Below, piece by piece: positions 31,000-45,053 of a DNA stretch of 64,000 nucleotides; the first letter of the stretch is position 1; the number at the start of each line of letters is the position of its first letter. This DNA comes from Tubulanus polymorphus (lineage: Eukaryota; Nemertea; Palaeonemertea; Tubulaniformes; Tubulanidae), in assembly GCF_964204645.1 (NCBI RefSeq), contig NC_134033.1, positions 4,029,631 to 4,093,630 of the forward strand, written 5' to 3'. The notes under the pieces are model-generated. The model ran no database searches, was not told the DNA's origin, and saw only the letters and a program-made list of their open reading frames with translations. A program made the position numbers and the translations under genes.

Positions 31000-31329
31000 C
31001 TGGTGAAGTTAAAAAAATTATCAAAGTTTTATCATCAGTTGAGAAAGAACTGTGATTGATCACCGCGCGCGCTGCTTGCACCGAATAGTCGCTTGGATTT
31101 CTTCAGTTCGAAGAATTGAATAAATATAAAAAAATTTCCCAAACCCTCACCACTAAACTTAAAATAACAAACTAATATTGTAAAAAAGTCGAAGGTCCCT
31201 GGGGGAATTACTCCGCAGCCTGGACCGGTATTGTGGGATAAATAAATAATTCAGCCAGAAACGACTGAATTAAACATAATTTACCAGTTATTTCACCAGT
31301 TCACCAGTTAGTTCACCAGTTATTTTGTA

Positions 31330-31495
31330 GGACTCACGCATTAGCAACCTCATTCCAGGGAGGACAGTACTCTCGACTCGCCCGCTTACCGGAGATCATT
31401 TGCCACATCCTGACCCGCCTCCTCCGAGACTCGAACCCGGGCCACAGCGGTGACACGCTAGTCGCCGACCGACTAAGCCATCCGGTCCGCCCGAT
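31330..31495 (-). mobile_element. tRNA-derived SINE
   Basis: On the minus strand GGATGGCTTAGTCGGTCGG fits an A box and CCCGGGTTCGAGTCTC fits a B box, set in a tRNA-Leu-like head with an extended variable arm. A non-tRNA body (GGCGGGTCAGGATGTGG...) follows to about 31330. The head is much better preserved than the one at 29068. Confidence 0.6.
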
Positions 31496-32512
31496 TGTGA
31501 TTGGAAAACATTCTAACATGTAACTACGTGTAACCATGTTACATGTACATGTACCATGTACATGTAACCATCGATTTCAAATTTGATTCATGCAACTGAT
31601 TTCATGATGCTGTATTTTGTCGAGATACATTTGGAAAAGTGGCTTAATTACATCAGCAAACTGCAGAATTTCTTTTCTATTGCGTCTGGCAAATCCGGTA
31701 AAATCCACCGAATTACTCATTAATTCGTTTAATTTGTATTTATCTCGAATTTAGCTTTAACTCACAACTGTGCCACCGGGTCCGGCATGTTTATCCCCGT
31801 ATCAACGCGGCGAACCATTCGTTTCGGGATTCGAACCCAACGGCAGAGTAGAAATTTTGAATTATTTCTGTTTAGGAAATTAAGGTTAGGTTAGGTTTAA
31901 GCTAAGTCGAACAGATGACGGACCCTAGTTATAGCAAACTGAAAAACAGTAGACTCAATCTTAACTCGAATCGATTGTGATCTCAGTGATTTGTGTTTGA
32001 ATTCCAATTAACGGAAATCTGATTGCCAGCTTCGAATGTAAGTATTCCAATATTCATTTTCGGAGTTTTAATGCTTATTCGACTTGAAGAGATTCGAGTT
32101 ACGAGTAATCTAACAATTTATCAGATATAAACAATCGAAAACATTTTTGTTTCATTGCATATTGGGTCATACAATCCACATCGTATATGTTGTAACCCGC
32201 TTTAATCGTCTGACACTAAAACCATTCTGGATTCTGTATTTAGACGCGAGACAAATATGAAAATATTGAGAAATAACTAAAATTGTGGATTTGTCACCTG
32301 ACGCTCAATAACACAAAACTTTTGCAGGGATTTACTGAAACTGAAGTGTCCGTTCAAACTTTTAAATTGGCTTTAAGTGCAAAATATAAAACCAATTCTA
32401 AACACATTTTGACCTGGTCCAGAGTTGATACGGGCAATTCGGCAGTATAGGAAGGTGGGCTAGACTATAACGGGCACCGAGGAGTCGGGTAAAGGTTTGT
32501 GAAAGGTTGCCA
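31496..32512. other. Intergenic, no gene seen
   Basis: A short ACATGTACATGTACCATGT palindromic patch lies near 31541-31565. A lone B-box-like GGTTCGAATCCC on the minus strand near 31830 has no A box. Otherwise the sequence is AT-rich and unique. Confidence 0.3.
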
Positions 32513-35068
<2,556 letters not shown>

Positions 35069-35650
35069 CCACTCGTCATAACCGGATTAATCGTCCTTGA
35101 CCGATCAGAGATTTCATTCATAATTCCAGGCAAGCAGACGATCAAAACTAATTTGAATCGATGATTTAGAAAAAAAATGCAATCTATATTTAATAAATGC
35201 GACCATCTTGCCAAGCCTATAGCTCGACTACTCTCAGGTGCTGTATAAATGTCTCGAACGATTGAACCGGTTACAAGTCGGTTTTACAAGTAATATTTCA
35301 TTGTCCAGTTTTATGGAATAAATTTCAAGTTTCCTTTATCTGATAAATGGTTTTACAGAGGACTCCTCGTAACTCAAATTTGTCAAAACCGGCAAGTGGA
35401 ATTATCATTTCAAACTTTAATACAAATAATTTAGAACCATTACAACAAAAGAATATCAAGAATATCAATCAGGTTTTTCTAACATCTCAAACATTAATCA
35501 CTGGTCAGAAATTAATTCAAGTTAAGAGGAATGTTAGGAGTCTAATGTATCTGAAATTGCTGTAACGAGGACCAATCTGTTTGATAGATAGGCTTAAACC
35601 CGACCTAACCTAAGTTTCCTATACGAAAAACTGTTAGAAATTCTACTCAC
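35069..35650. other. Intergenic, no gene seen
   Basis: A 72-codon ORF at 35347 has no recognised motif. The inverted copy of the module block begins near 35600. Confidence 0.3.
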
Positions 35651-35935
35651 CAATTCATGGATTACTTCGATCAGTCTTCTGTTTGTTACTTAGAAGATAA
35701 GACATCCAAGCAGGCTACAGCACTGAGCTCTGTTGGTCCAGGTTGGTAAAGTCCAGCACGCAGACAGCAATCGGGTCTGGAGTAATCGAGGAATGTCTGA
35801 TCCAAATATGCATTTGTTGATTTAGTCCGCAGCAGGTATTGACAGCAAACAGGTCCCGAGTAAGAGAAGAAGGCCTGTGTATTTGTTGATTAAGTCCAGC
35901 ACGCATTGACAGCAATCAGAGGAAGTAGAGCTTCT
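35651..35935 (-). ncRNA. Expanded exon-like module (B/C type), inverted block
   Basis: Read on the minus strand it starts after CGTTTTTTCAG and ends at GTGAGTAG, matching the borders of the plus-strand modules near the receptors. It contains three consecutive versions of the (GGACC)TGATTGCTGTCAATG...GCTGGACTTAA motif, where the array modules have one or two. No receptor coding sequence is adjacent. Confidence 0.4.
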
Positions 35936-36027
35936 CTGAAAAAACGTAATGATCACCGTTATGATTTTTAATTTGACTCCATACAATCCGTTATATCCAG
36001 TATTAAAAAACCTACAAATCTACTCAC

Positions 36028-36136
36028 CACCAATTCAATTCTGTGTGGAGAATCATAGATTATTTTGAAAACAGCGTTGGTTTAGTCAGCCCCGCGGTAT
36101 TGGAAGCAATGAGGTCCTCAATGAGGAATGGCTGAT
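36028..36136 (-). ncRNA. Exon-like module A, inverted block
   Basis: On the minus strand the acceptor is CTTCTTTTTCAG and the donor GTGAGTAGATTTG, both as in the array copies. Further upstream a GAGGTTAG-GTGAGTTG junction at about 36265 gives the clearest first-exon donor of the series. Homology to the array intergenic sequence continues to about 36780. Confidence 0.4.
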
Positions 36137-36794
36137 CTGAAAAAGAAGACAATTTCATATTTTTTACAGGTTTCAATTCTGACTGATGAATCAATATTCA
36201 AATAAAGAAGCCCGAGCCCTTATAGCTTATAGATTTACAAAATCCCGTTTAAGATTCAACTCACCTAACCTCACGTAAGGACTGGACATATATTCGCGTG
36301 TATAGTGAATTAAACGTGTGTCAAGAATTAATCCTCAAAATTGGTTCAATTCAAATCGAACACGTATTACATGATTTCAAAGACCGAGGACAATAACAGG
36401 ACACAATATGACTGAGTTTGTCATAATGCGGTTCAATGGACACGAGCACCACTGGCTACAAAATACCACTGAACTACAAACGCGTGGTTCTATGATAATA
36501 CGTACCACACCCTCTGTACTATTCTAACAAACTCAAAAATATTCATTTCAAATACAATGAATAAGAAGTGGACCAGTGGGTATCAATAATTCATTAGCTG
36601 GAGGATACATCGGTCAAATATAAGAAGTGGACCAGTCCTCATTAGAATGCACAAGAAATATCTTAGCACAGTTTGCACTACATTCAAATAATCAATTTCC
36701 ATTGTTTATGACTCGAATTGTCGCTGAATTCGAAGAAAATTCTTAGAACTATTAGCGATAGACTGTAAACTAATGCCTCGATCAAAAATCATTC

Positions 36795-37012
36795 CCAGGC
36801 CTAGCTCATTCTCAGACCTAGCTTATTCCTAGACCTAGCTCATTCCCACCACACCTAGCTCATTATCAGACCTAGCTCATTCCCGCCAGACCTAGCTCAT
36901 TCCCGCCAGACCTAGCTCATTCCCAGACCTAGCTCATTCTCAGACCTAGCTCATTCCCAGACCTAGCTCATTCCCAGACCTAGCTCATTCTCAGACCTAG
37001 CTCATCCCGCCA
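36795..37012. repeat. 17-bp minisatellite
   Basis: About 13 units of CAGACCTAGCTCATTCC with small variations. The core CCTAGCTCATT is invariant. Confidence 0.85.
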
Positions 37013-37074
37013 GCCCACGAATTGTTATCGCGGGATAAAACGAAAAACTACCGTTTTATCGCGAAAATGAACCC

Positions 37075-37112
37075 ACAACATTTCGGTTTTTACTGACAGC
37101 CATCATCAGGAA
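37075..37112 (-). ncRNA. Hammerhead ribozyme-like motif, second
   Basis: The minus strand reads CCUGAUGA, a weak stem II region (GGCUGUCAG...AACC), then GAAAUGUUGUG. The CUGAUGA and GAAA core elements and their spacing fit the Penelope-type minimal hammerhead. Stem II is weaker than in the 11656 copy, so activity is less likely. Confidence 0.35.
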
Positions 37113-37734
37113 TCTGTTAGAAATAAAGAGATGTTGCGCACGTAATGTCGCGCTAGAGAGTCGCCATATACGTAAACAAAAACAAAAGATAACCACAGTA
37201 TTTACGAACGTTCTTAGTTAAGTTCGACTCCCAGAGTTAAGATCAGTATTTCGATACATGGATTGTCAATGTTCGAACTCAGTATGCTCGCGTTCCCAGC
37301 GGTACATGCCCTGTGGCGGTTCTCGATGAAAGTTCTGTTCTGGTTGGTGTAATAGGCCAAAAACACCGGGGTGCCTTTTGCTCAAAAGTTGATTACAGTT
37401 AACCAATGGATGGTCAGGCGTCCCGAGGAATTTTCATAGGGGTTCAAATTAGCATCAATCCAGCATCCGAGCACAATGTCTGGTGTTTGGTGGACATGCC
37501 CCTCAGTAACTGGCCCCGGAATGTTCTCTCTCCTCTCCGATGACGAACTAATGAGAAATACACGTCTTGTCTTTCGTGAATTAGTATTTATTGATATCAG
37601 TCAGTATCGGGAGTCGTTTGAATGCAAACTGCTGGCTGCTGAACACCGAAATCTTGGTAATCCAAATCTACAAAAAAAAATCAATTGAAAATTAACATAC
37701 CGGTACGTGAACTGAACAGAGCAAGGCGCATCTT
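37113..37734. other. No firm gene; one candidate first exon
   Basis: At 37476-37656 (+) an ATG frame of 60 codons (MSGVWWTCPSVTGPG...) runs to a TTG-GTAATC donor. The second half is rich in charged and aliphatic residues. No family was recognised, and the next exon would fall in the foldback element. The remainder holds nothing recognisable. Confidence 0.2.
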
Positions 37735-39440
37735 TGAAAGCTGGCCGAAGGTCGACCTTGCGACGCGACGCGATCGTCGCGTTGCGTCACAAGTGGCTGC
37801 ACAAGTCGGTTGCGACGCGATAAGCCTTTTTACAGTTTCCAGGCGCCATTTTTTTGGGTACCCGCCGGGTCCGCATTGTTGAAATTTTTGTCCCTATTTT
37901 ACTCCGGTTTAATTTTTTTATTTCGTTGATATCGTCTTCCCGATAATTCAACTTGAATTATTGCTCATCTCATTCAAAAGTTCGTAATTCTTACAAATTT
38001 TAATCTACATTTTTGAAGTTTTCAGGATCAATAGCCATCTATATGTGGTCCTATATACCTTTTACCGTTTTCAATTATCCGTATTAGTTTTTAAGTAGTT
38101 GCGAGTCAAACTTCCAAAACACGTTTTCCCGGGTCCCCTGCGTGCATCTATATATCAGGAAATTTCACAATTTCACCGGTCCCTACTTCGTTGAAAATCA
38201 ATTTTTTAAGTAACCAGAGAAATAAGGGCTCCTAGGTTTTTGAAAAATGGTAATTAAAGATATATATTCTCTAGGATTTGTCAAAATAAACGAAATAACC
38301 CAGGCGTTGCTTTAACCAGCTATCTAGGTTCGCAACAGAAATTATCATTTTGTCCAACATGTTTCATTCGATTCCAAAACTGCACGTACGGCTATACGAT
38401 TGCAAATGTGAAAGTCAGACATTTTCCGTATATTAAGGCTGCGAGTAGGGTGCTCCTCGGTGTTGAAACAAATACATCCAAAACAATTTAATTTGCAAAA
38501 GGATGAGTGTTAAATTTGTAGGCTTTAAGCGATCACTGTCTTGACAAAGATGGTAACCTTAATGGGAAGGAGCGGGGGTCCGGACTACCGACCCTCCAAA
38601 CCCGTAGTCTGTCCCTGTTTTACTAGAAATATATCTCTATTTACCATTTTTTTTCAAATAACTAGGTGCCCTTGTTTCCATAGTTACGGAAAATTTTGAT
38701 TTTAACAAAGTAGGACCGGTTGAATTGTCAAATTTCTTGATATAAATATGCAAACATGATACTCTAGAAAACGTGTTTTGGAAGTTTGACTCGCAACTAC
38801 TTAAAAACTAATACGGATAATTGAAAACGGTAAAAGGTATATAGGACCACATATAGATGGCTATTGATCCTGAAAACTTCAAAAATGTAGATTAAAATTT
38901 GTAAGAATTACGAACTTTTGAATGAGATGAGCAATAATTCAAGTTGAATTATCGGGAAGACGATATCAATGTTTATAACTTCACCAGTGCGCATTGTTGC
39001 ATTAACTTAACAAATGAGTGATATCATAAAAAAGTTTATTATCCGCCGAGTTCATCGATATTTTCACTTTGTTTCTATCTTTATCCAATCCAGAGATATG
39101 AACGAAATAGAAATATTAAACGGGGAAAAAATAGGGACAAAAAATTCAACAATGCGGACCCGGTGGGTACCCAAAAAAATGGCGCCTGGAAACTGTAAAA
39201 AGGCTTATTGTCAGCGACTGTGTGCGACTATTTGCTCTCCAGTCGCAAGAGCGCGTAGATCGGTTGCGATGGTCGCGTCGCGTCGCAGAAAGTAGAACAT
39301 GTGCGACTCATTGCGACTGGCGTTGCTGGCAGTCGCAAGGTAGCGTAGGTCGGTTGGTCGTTGCGACGCGATCGTCGCTGGCGGTCGCAGTAAGTCGCGT
39401 CGCAGTGAGTCGCAAGGCCGACCTACGCCCGGCTTTAGAT
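37735..39440. mobile_element. Foldback-type DNA element with long inverted arms
   Basis: The left arm (37735-38275) and right arm (38620-39440) are inverted copies, almost identical over 37868-38130 against 38767-38960. The outer ends carry GTCGC/GCGAC subrepeats (tip GGTCGACCTTGCGACGCGAC), longer in the right arm. The spacer of about 340 bp is non-coding. No transposase is present, so it would be non-autonomous. Confidence 0.7.
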
Positions 39441-39561
39441 AGCTGGGCGTAGGTCGGTCGTATTTCGCGGCGTAGTAATTAAGAATGGTATTTCCATCGA
39501 AATTGTGTTAAATAGGGTGGTAGATTTCTAACGGATTCCTGTAAGATCCGCCTACACTCAC

Positions 39562-39737
39562 TCCAGCCGGTAGTATGGCCGATGACGTCGTAGTTGAAGA
39601 TGGACTTGACCTTGACCTCGATGACGCCGTCTGCGGGTACGTCCTTCATGATGAAGAACGCGCCGTATTTAGCGCGTTCGGTCGTTCGCCACGCCTCTTC
39701 TCCCGGCCATCGGTAATTCACTTCGTAAATGGCATTT
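39562..39737 (-). CDS. Exon of a possible expansin-like protein (downstream of the pair)
   Basis: A 176-bp exon between ATCTTTAG and GTGAGTGT. It reads NAIYEVNYRWPGEEAW, then RTTERAKYGAFFIM and VIEVKVKSIFNYDVIGHTTGW. Its phase (one base to complete a codon) fits the exon at 40274-40418. The pattern of a Y/N turn, W-x-x-x-x-R and a final G-x-x-V resembles the C-terminal domain of expansin-like proteins, a tentative match. No following exon was found; the next sequence is the foldback element. Confidence 0.5.
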
Positions 39738-40273
39738 CTAAAGATAAAAAGAAAACTGACTTGAAAGTTTATTGACGTCTTGAAGAATAACCCACATATT
39801 GCTCGATATTGTCGACAACGAATGATATACTATGAATGATATATTATCAAGGATCAAGAAAGTTATTTCTAATTTGAATATATCGACAATATTGAACGCC
39901 AACCAGTCCAGCCCCAATATCAATGACGTAGTACACACATCCACTCCCACAATATCCCGATTACCATTAAAATTCGCTATCATAAGGGTCATCTTGGTTC
40001 TATAACCAATACAATAACTTAAGGCTAGTCTCAAGATTTAGGAACACTTGTACTGAAGGTACGATGCGCAACTGATCCCAGAACGCCCCAAAACTTTTAT
40101 TGTAAAAATCTTCTTTCTTTGAATATGCTTCTACGTAAAAAATAAAACGCACAGTTATATGAAGAAAAGTCTATTTTCTAACTGCTTCGGGGTTACTCCT
40201 AAAACTCCATCATCAAAGAAACTTAAAACAAAAATGCTTCTACGTGCATCCCTCGGAAGAACTATTTCCATAC
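39738..40273 (-). other. Intron between the two possible expansin-like exons
   Basis: Bounded by GTATGG and ATCTTTAG with matching phase on both sides (536 bp). No repeat or RNA is seen. Confidence 0.45.
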
Positions 40274-40418
40274 CTGTAATTGTGAAATGTTAATTGCGTC
40301 CAGAATTTGTTTTTTTCGGTGAATCGGTACTGCATGTTACCGCGCACCGGACACGGTACCATTTTCCACGAATTCGGGATCCAGCCCGACGGAAGCTGCA
40401 TCGCGATATCGAAACCAC
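40274..40418 (-). CDS. Exon of a possible expansin-like protein (upstream of the pair)
   Basis: A 145-bp exon between TTTTTGTTGAAG and GTATGG. It reads GFDIAMQLPSGWIPNSWKM, then VPCPVRGNMQYRFTEKNKFW and TQLTFHNYR. The CPVxGNxQYRF run followed by a W and an N-Y-R end resembles the junction region of expansin-like proteins. Family assignment is from memory of the pattern. Earlier exons would lie to the right, where the LTR-flanked element has been inserted. Confidence 0.5.
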
Positions 40419-41016
40419 CTTCAACAAAAACGAAATAAACATCATCGATCTATAAAACCAGGGACGTCTCATTACATTTCCCTGATAAAACCAACGAGGG
40501 ATTTCTGGTTAATTTAATGGGCCCAAGAGACCGGTTCCGTAGTCAGGACTTCAGACCAAAAGTGGTCATAACCGTTTGGTGCCCACCCGTTTTTCCCTCA
40601 AAAGGTCTTTAGTGCCCAAGGTATATGGCCGATGCAATTAAACAACGAGCTAGGATACTACTAAAATCATCATAACTTTTTAAAGTATGAAGATAGACAG
40701 ATAATCTTTACACCAAATGAAAGGTAACTTTCACAGCTATCAGATAATGCAGAATAACATATTACATATATATGATTACCCCAAAAATAATGACAAATCA
40801 CACCTCATAAAAATTTTTAAACTTCATGAAGAAAATACAATATTTTTTTGGCAAAAGTATATCTAAATGTCAAATAAAGAAACAAATCACACAAAATGGT
40901 ATATTTCCTAAGTTATATCCAAAAATCAAGCCATTTCCTCAATAAAGAAAAGGGTTAAACCTTAACACTGGTCTTAAATTATTAGATTGGCTATAGAATT
41001 AAGTTTGTCTTGGAAC
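40419..41016. other. Intergenic, no gene seen
   Basis: AT-rich sequence without a recognisable exon. It ends directly at the LTR-like repeat. Confidence 0.3.
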
Positions 41017-41569
41017 TGTTGTGGAGTTGCTTTCGGTTCTCCAACAATGTTGCGGGGTTGAATTTCTCAACCAATTGTTGTGGGGGCCACGTTGCGTTCT
41101 CCCCTCGTGTTGTCGTTGTTGGTTCCGATTAATCCGATAAGTGATATCCCTCTGACTCCGGAATAATAACAACTCTTCTCGTGGGTCTACGTTCTTTCTT
41201 TATTTTCCCGCACAATTCTTATTCCTTCCTACAGCTCGTATTTTTAGGCTTCTCCGCCACTCTCGCATCTCTCTCCCCCTTACTGTGCTGACCCTCCCTT
41301 TTTATCTTATTTCATGTTACTCGTGACGTATACTTCTACATATGTTATACGTCACGAGTTTATTACTTGTTTACTTCCTAGCCATACCAGAGCCCAAGGC
41401 TGCCACTATAACCAGCAACCTTACGCAGATACTCACGTCACTTTCATCTATCTTCTATTCAGTGTCTTGTGTGCGACGTAAGCATCTACGTAGGTTGTTT
41501 ACTAACTTCAGCCACTGCCCTGAACTCTGGTTTCCCTCCCTCTATGCAAACTACTAATTTATCACCCCA
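41017..41569 (+). repeat. LTR-like repeat, copy B
   Basis: TGTTGTGG...CACCCCA, differing from copy C by roughly a dozen substitutions by eye. Together with copy C it flanks about 2.9 kb. The 5-bp left flank (GGAAC) does not match the right flank of copy C (ATAGT), so no target duplication links them. Confidence 0.6.
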
Positions 41570-44511
41570 ATACTATCCTCCTCCCCAGACGATTGGTCCC
41601 CAATCGCCAAAAATTCACAAGACCCTATTGTAGTTTCCCAAAAAAAAAAAAACTTTTCAAAAGTGCACAGGCTTCAGAACATCATTTATAAGCAACATCT
41701 CTTACAACTTAAAGCCAGCCGCAGGGTAATGAAAATTACACAAAACCTTCAGAACATCAAGACTAATGATACACAACCACCATTCCGTACATCAATTTAC
41801 AACACCTGTAAAGTAGCCATAAATCACAATTTCTGACCCTTTCCCCTATTATCCCATCCCGCATAACTTCTACCTAAACTAAGCAACACACCCCACTCAT
41901 CATCAGTTCATCTGATTCATCAACGAGACCTACATGGACCCCATAGAATTTTACGGTAAGCAAAAAATATTTCTAAATACTTATAAACTTAACACACGAA
42001 CTTTATCTAAGGGAAAGTAATCATCTACAAATATCAAATATGAGACTCTTTTCATCAGTAATATATAACAATTATGAGGCATGTACATCTGTATATTGAT
42101 CTTACATTTAATAAGAACAAGCCTATACAATTGTAGTCATGCAAAAAAACATATCAAACACAACTTCCCAAATAGCTTTCATAGACAATCACCCATTTCT
42201 CTATATCCACATTTATGTAGTCTCATAATTTAACAATATATGACCAACCACTTCAACCTTCTGACTCTTCTCGTTCTCGTTATCTTTACCAAAAAAAAAT
42301 AATCAGTGTGTGCAGCCTAATTTGTCTTTAAAATTACCATTGCAAACACGTCAATTTCCCACTGTCCAAACTATCAGCCGTTACCTTAACCGATATCAGA
42401 TGATTTGTCAAACCTGTCCCGACCCCAATCAACGACGTAAATTAATACAGATGCCAGATACATCATTTAGTTGATTATTATGTGCCCAGCACACGTTGGC
42501 AACATACATGCTCAACAACGAATTCACAAACAATTTCATAATAATTTTTCTATGTGTACGTAACATAAAGGTAAGCCAAAACATACCAAAAATGAATATA
42601 CCGCATGCGTACATTCGCATTATTGAGATATCAGCTGCTAGTCCCCACCCATTTCCTCAGAAAGCACATTTATCCGTAGTCTAGGCAGGGATAACATGAA
42701 CTGCTATTTGCGGCTTGGAACCGTTGAAATAGACAGGCAGGCCGCCATATATTTATGGAAGGATGTCATAAAGTGACCACAAAACTCATTAAGATGCATC
42801 ACCCAAAAGTTAGGGAAAATTCCTCTGGACACTACTCATTCAGTGCCATTCAAACAGCCGATTCTCAAAAATTAACTTTAACTCCTGGGCCTATGGTCTT
42901 CCAAACCACCCACATCTGATATTCGAATTGTTCTAATTCCTTCCCGCAAATCAGGGGATATAACCCCACATGTAAAACGGCCGACGCCTCATCCTGTATA
43001 TAAACCGGTCAAGACGGACTGAAAGTTCGGAAAAAAACATAGCGCTCACACATCCCTGCAATCTACGACCATTCAGTTAAGATACCCAATCTACCGAATA
43101 ATACTTATCATACTTATTGTATTACGCAATGAGCAACCCTTTACTTCTAAAAAACCAATCCCCTGAATGGCCATTTCAGCATACCTAACAAATAGCTGTA
43201 TCGTGACATTTCTCATTTCCGTATCATCCCCCATGTCACGCCTTACCGGAGTAAAATAAAATCTATGGATAAATAGGGAACCGGCCGACGAATCACCCAT
43301 TTGGTATTTCTTGATATTCGACCCTAATTATGCCCAACATATATATCCAATCTCTCCCAGAGGCCAGCCACTAAACATTATACTGTTTCAAAGGATCTTC
43401 AGAATCCTTCGGGCTATAATCCCCCGTTTTATTCCGGACCATCCCTAGAGCATCCCTTACTCTTCATCCAGGTCCCTGGTCCACCTTAATTCATTTCATA
43501 TAAACAACTCTATTCAAACCCCCTCCGGTAAGATTCACCACTGAGCGCCCAATCTAACCTTTGCACAATAAACATATTCTATACTAACTCGCGATACTCA
43601 TTATATTTCTTAAAACCACATAAACACCACAGTTATTTGTTAGGTATATACAGGCAGTGAGCGCTTTCAACTATCGTTACACTGATAACCGAGTGGCTCA
43701 CCTAGACTAATAAATCATTCTTTCGCGAAATACCATCCAGCAAATTTAGCAAACTATAAAAGATTTACGTAGTGCATATTTATATCTACGTAGATACAAT
43801 AACCCAGCACACAAGCAAAAAACGCTGAGCATTATTCTATAAAAGCAACCAAAACATGCAGAAATACATATCATATTATTTACAATTACTATAAGCCGCA
43901 ATCGTAGTCCGTTGAACGTCTCCAAGGTCGATTTCCCGTAGCAGATCTATGAACTGTCCGATGATGAAATGCGTTTGTATAATGCCTCTAATACCCCACT
44001 GTATTTCATTTATCGCGTTACGATCGCAGAATCGCTTCGTTTCCGAACGCCATTATGTCCGTTAATTCACACGAATCTAAATTCGGAGTAGTGAATCCAA
44101 TTTTCTGCCATGTAAAACGTAGTGTCCAAAACACGATCTTACGAAAACGCCACACCAAATCGGATAATTCAATTAATTTAAATATGGAAAGAAACAACTA
44201 CTTTCCGCACTGGAAGCTCTATAATTCATTTCAACTGAATCTGACGATACGAAGATTACATATTTCTCGAATAAGACAAACAAACAGCTATTAAATCCAG
44301 ACGGGAATGATTTTTATACACAGATCGAGTTATCCGCAATATTTCAACTTAACCCGCGGTAGCGGCCCGTATTTCATGTAATTATAACGGTTACGGAATG
44401 TAACGTTCATCTTACACTTTTACTTCACCCCTGTTCACTCACCAAATATACACGATCGCTTGGCAGCGAGAGGTGCAGGATACACCACTGTTCTCCACCA
44501 ATGTTGTGGAG
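41570..44511. mobile_element. Internal region of LTR-flanked element, non-coding
   Basis: Only short ORFs (up to about 80 codons) are present, with no gag, protease, RT or integrase motifs. No convincing tRNA primer site follows copy B and no purine tract precedes copy C. It may be a large non-autonomous LTR element, or unrelated sequence trapped between two repeats. GTGATAACCGAGTGGCTCACC near 43681 is a weak palindrome only. Confidence 0.4.
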
Positions 44512-45053
44512 TTGCCTTCGGTTCTCCAACAATGTTGTGGGGTTGAGTTTCTCAACCAATTGTTGTGGGGGCCACGTTGCGTTCTCCCCTTGTGTTGTCG
44601 TTGTTGGTTCCGATTAATCCGATAAGTGATATCCCTCTGACTCCGGAATAATAACAACTCATCTCGTGGGTCTACGTTCTTTCTTTATTTTCCCGCACAA
44701 TTCTTATTCCTTCCTACAGCTCGTATTTTTAGGCTTCTCCGCCACTCTCGCATCTCTCTTCCCCTTACTGTGCTGACCCTCCCTTTTATCTTATTTCATG
44801 TTACTCGTGACGTATACTTCTACATATGTTATACGTCACGAGTTTATTACTTGTTTACTTCCTAGCCATACCAGAGCTCAAGGCTGCCGCTATAACCAGC
44901 AACCCTACGCAGATACTCACGTCACTTTCACCTATCTTCTATTCAGTGTCTTGTGTGCGACGTAAGCATCTACGTAGTTTGTTTACTAACTTCAGCCACT
45001 GCCCTGAACTCTGGCTTCCCTCCCTCTATGCAAACTACTAATTTATCACCCCA
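44512..45053 (+). repeat. LTR-like repeat, copy C
   Basis: Same ends as copies A and B, and closer to copy A in sequence. It joins the truncated receptor at 45046-45957 exactly as copy A does, marking the left end of the duplicated block. Confidence 0.6.

Noticed and set aside
31800-31850. tRNA gene on the minus strand suggested by GGTTCGAATCCC
   Set aside because: No A box or cloverleaf is found upstream; at most a piece of a SINE.
36795-37012. Regularly spaced short repeats that might suggest a CRISPR array
   Set aside because: The units are contiguous with no unique spacers, and the genome is eukaryotic; this is a minisatellite.
39014-39452. Arg/Ser-rich plus-strand ORFs near the foldback arm
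   Set aside because: They are translations of GTCGC subrepeats in the element's terminal arm.
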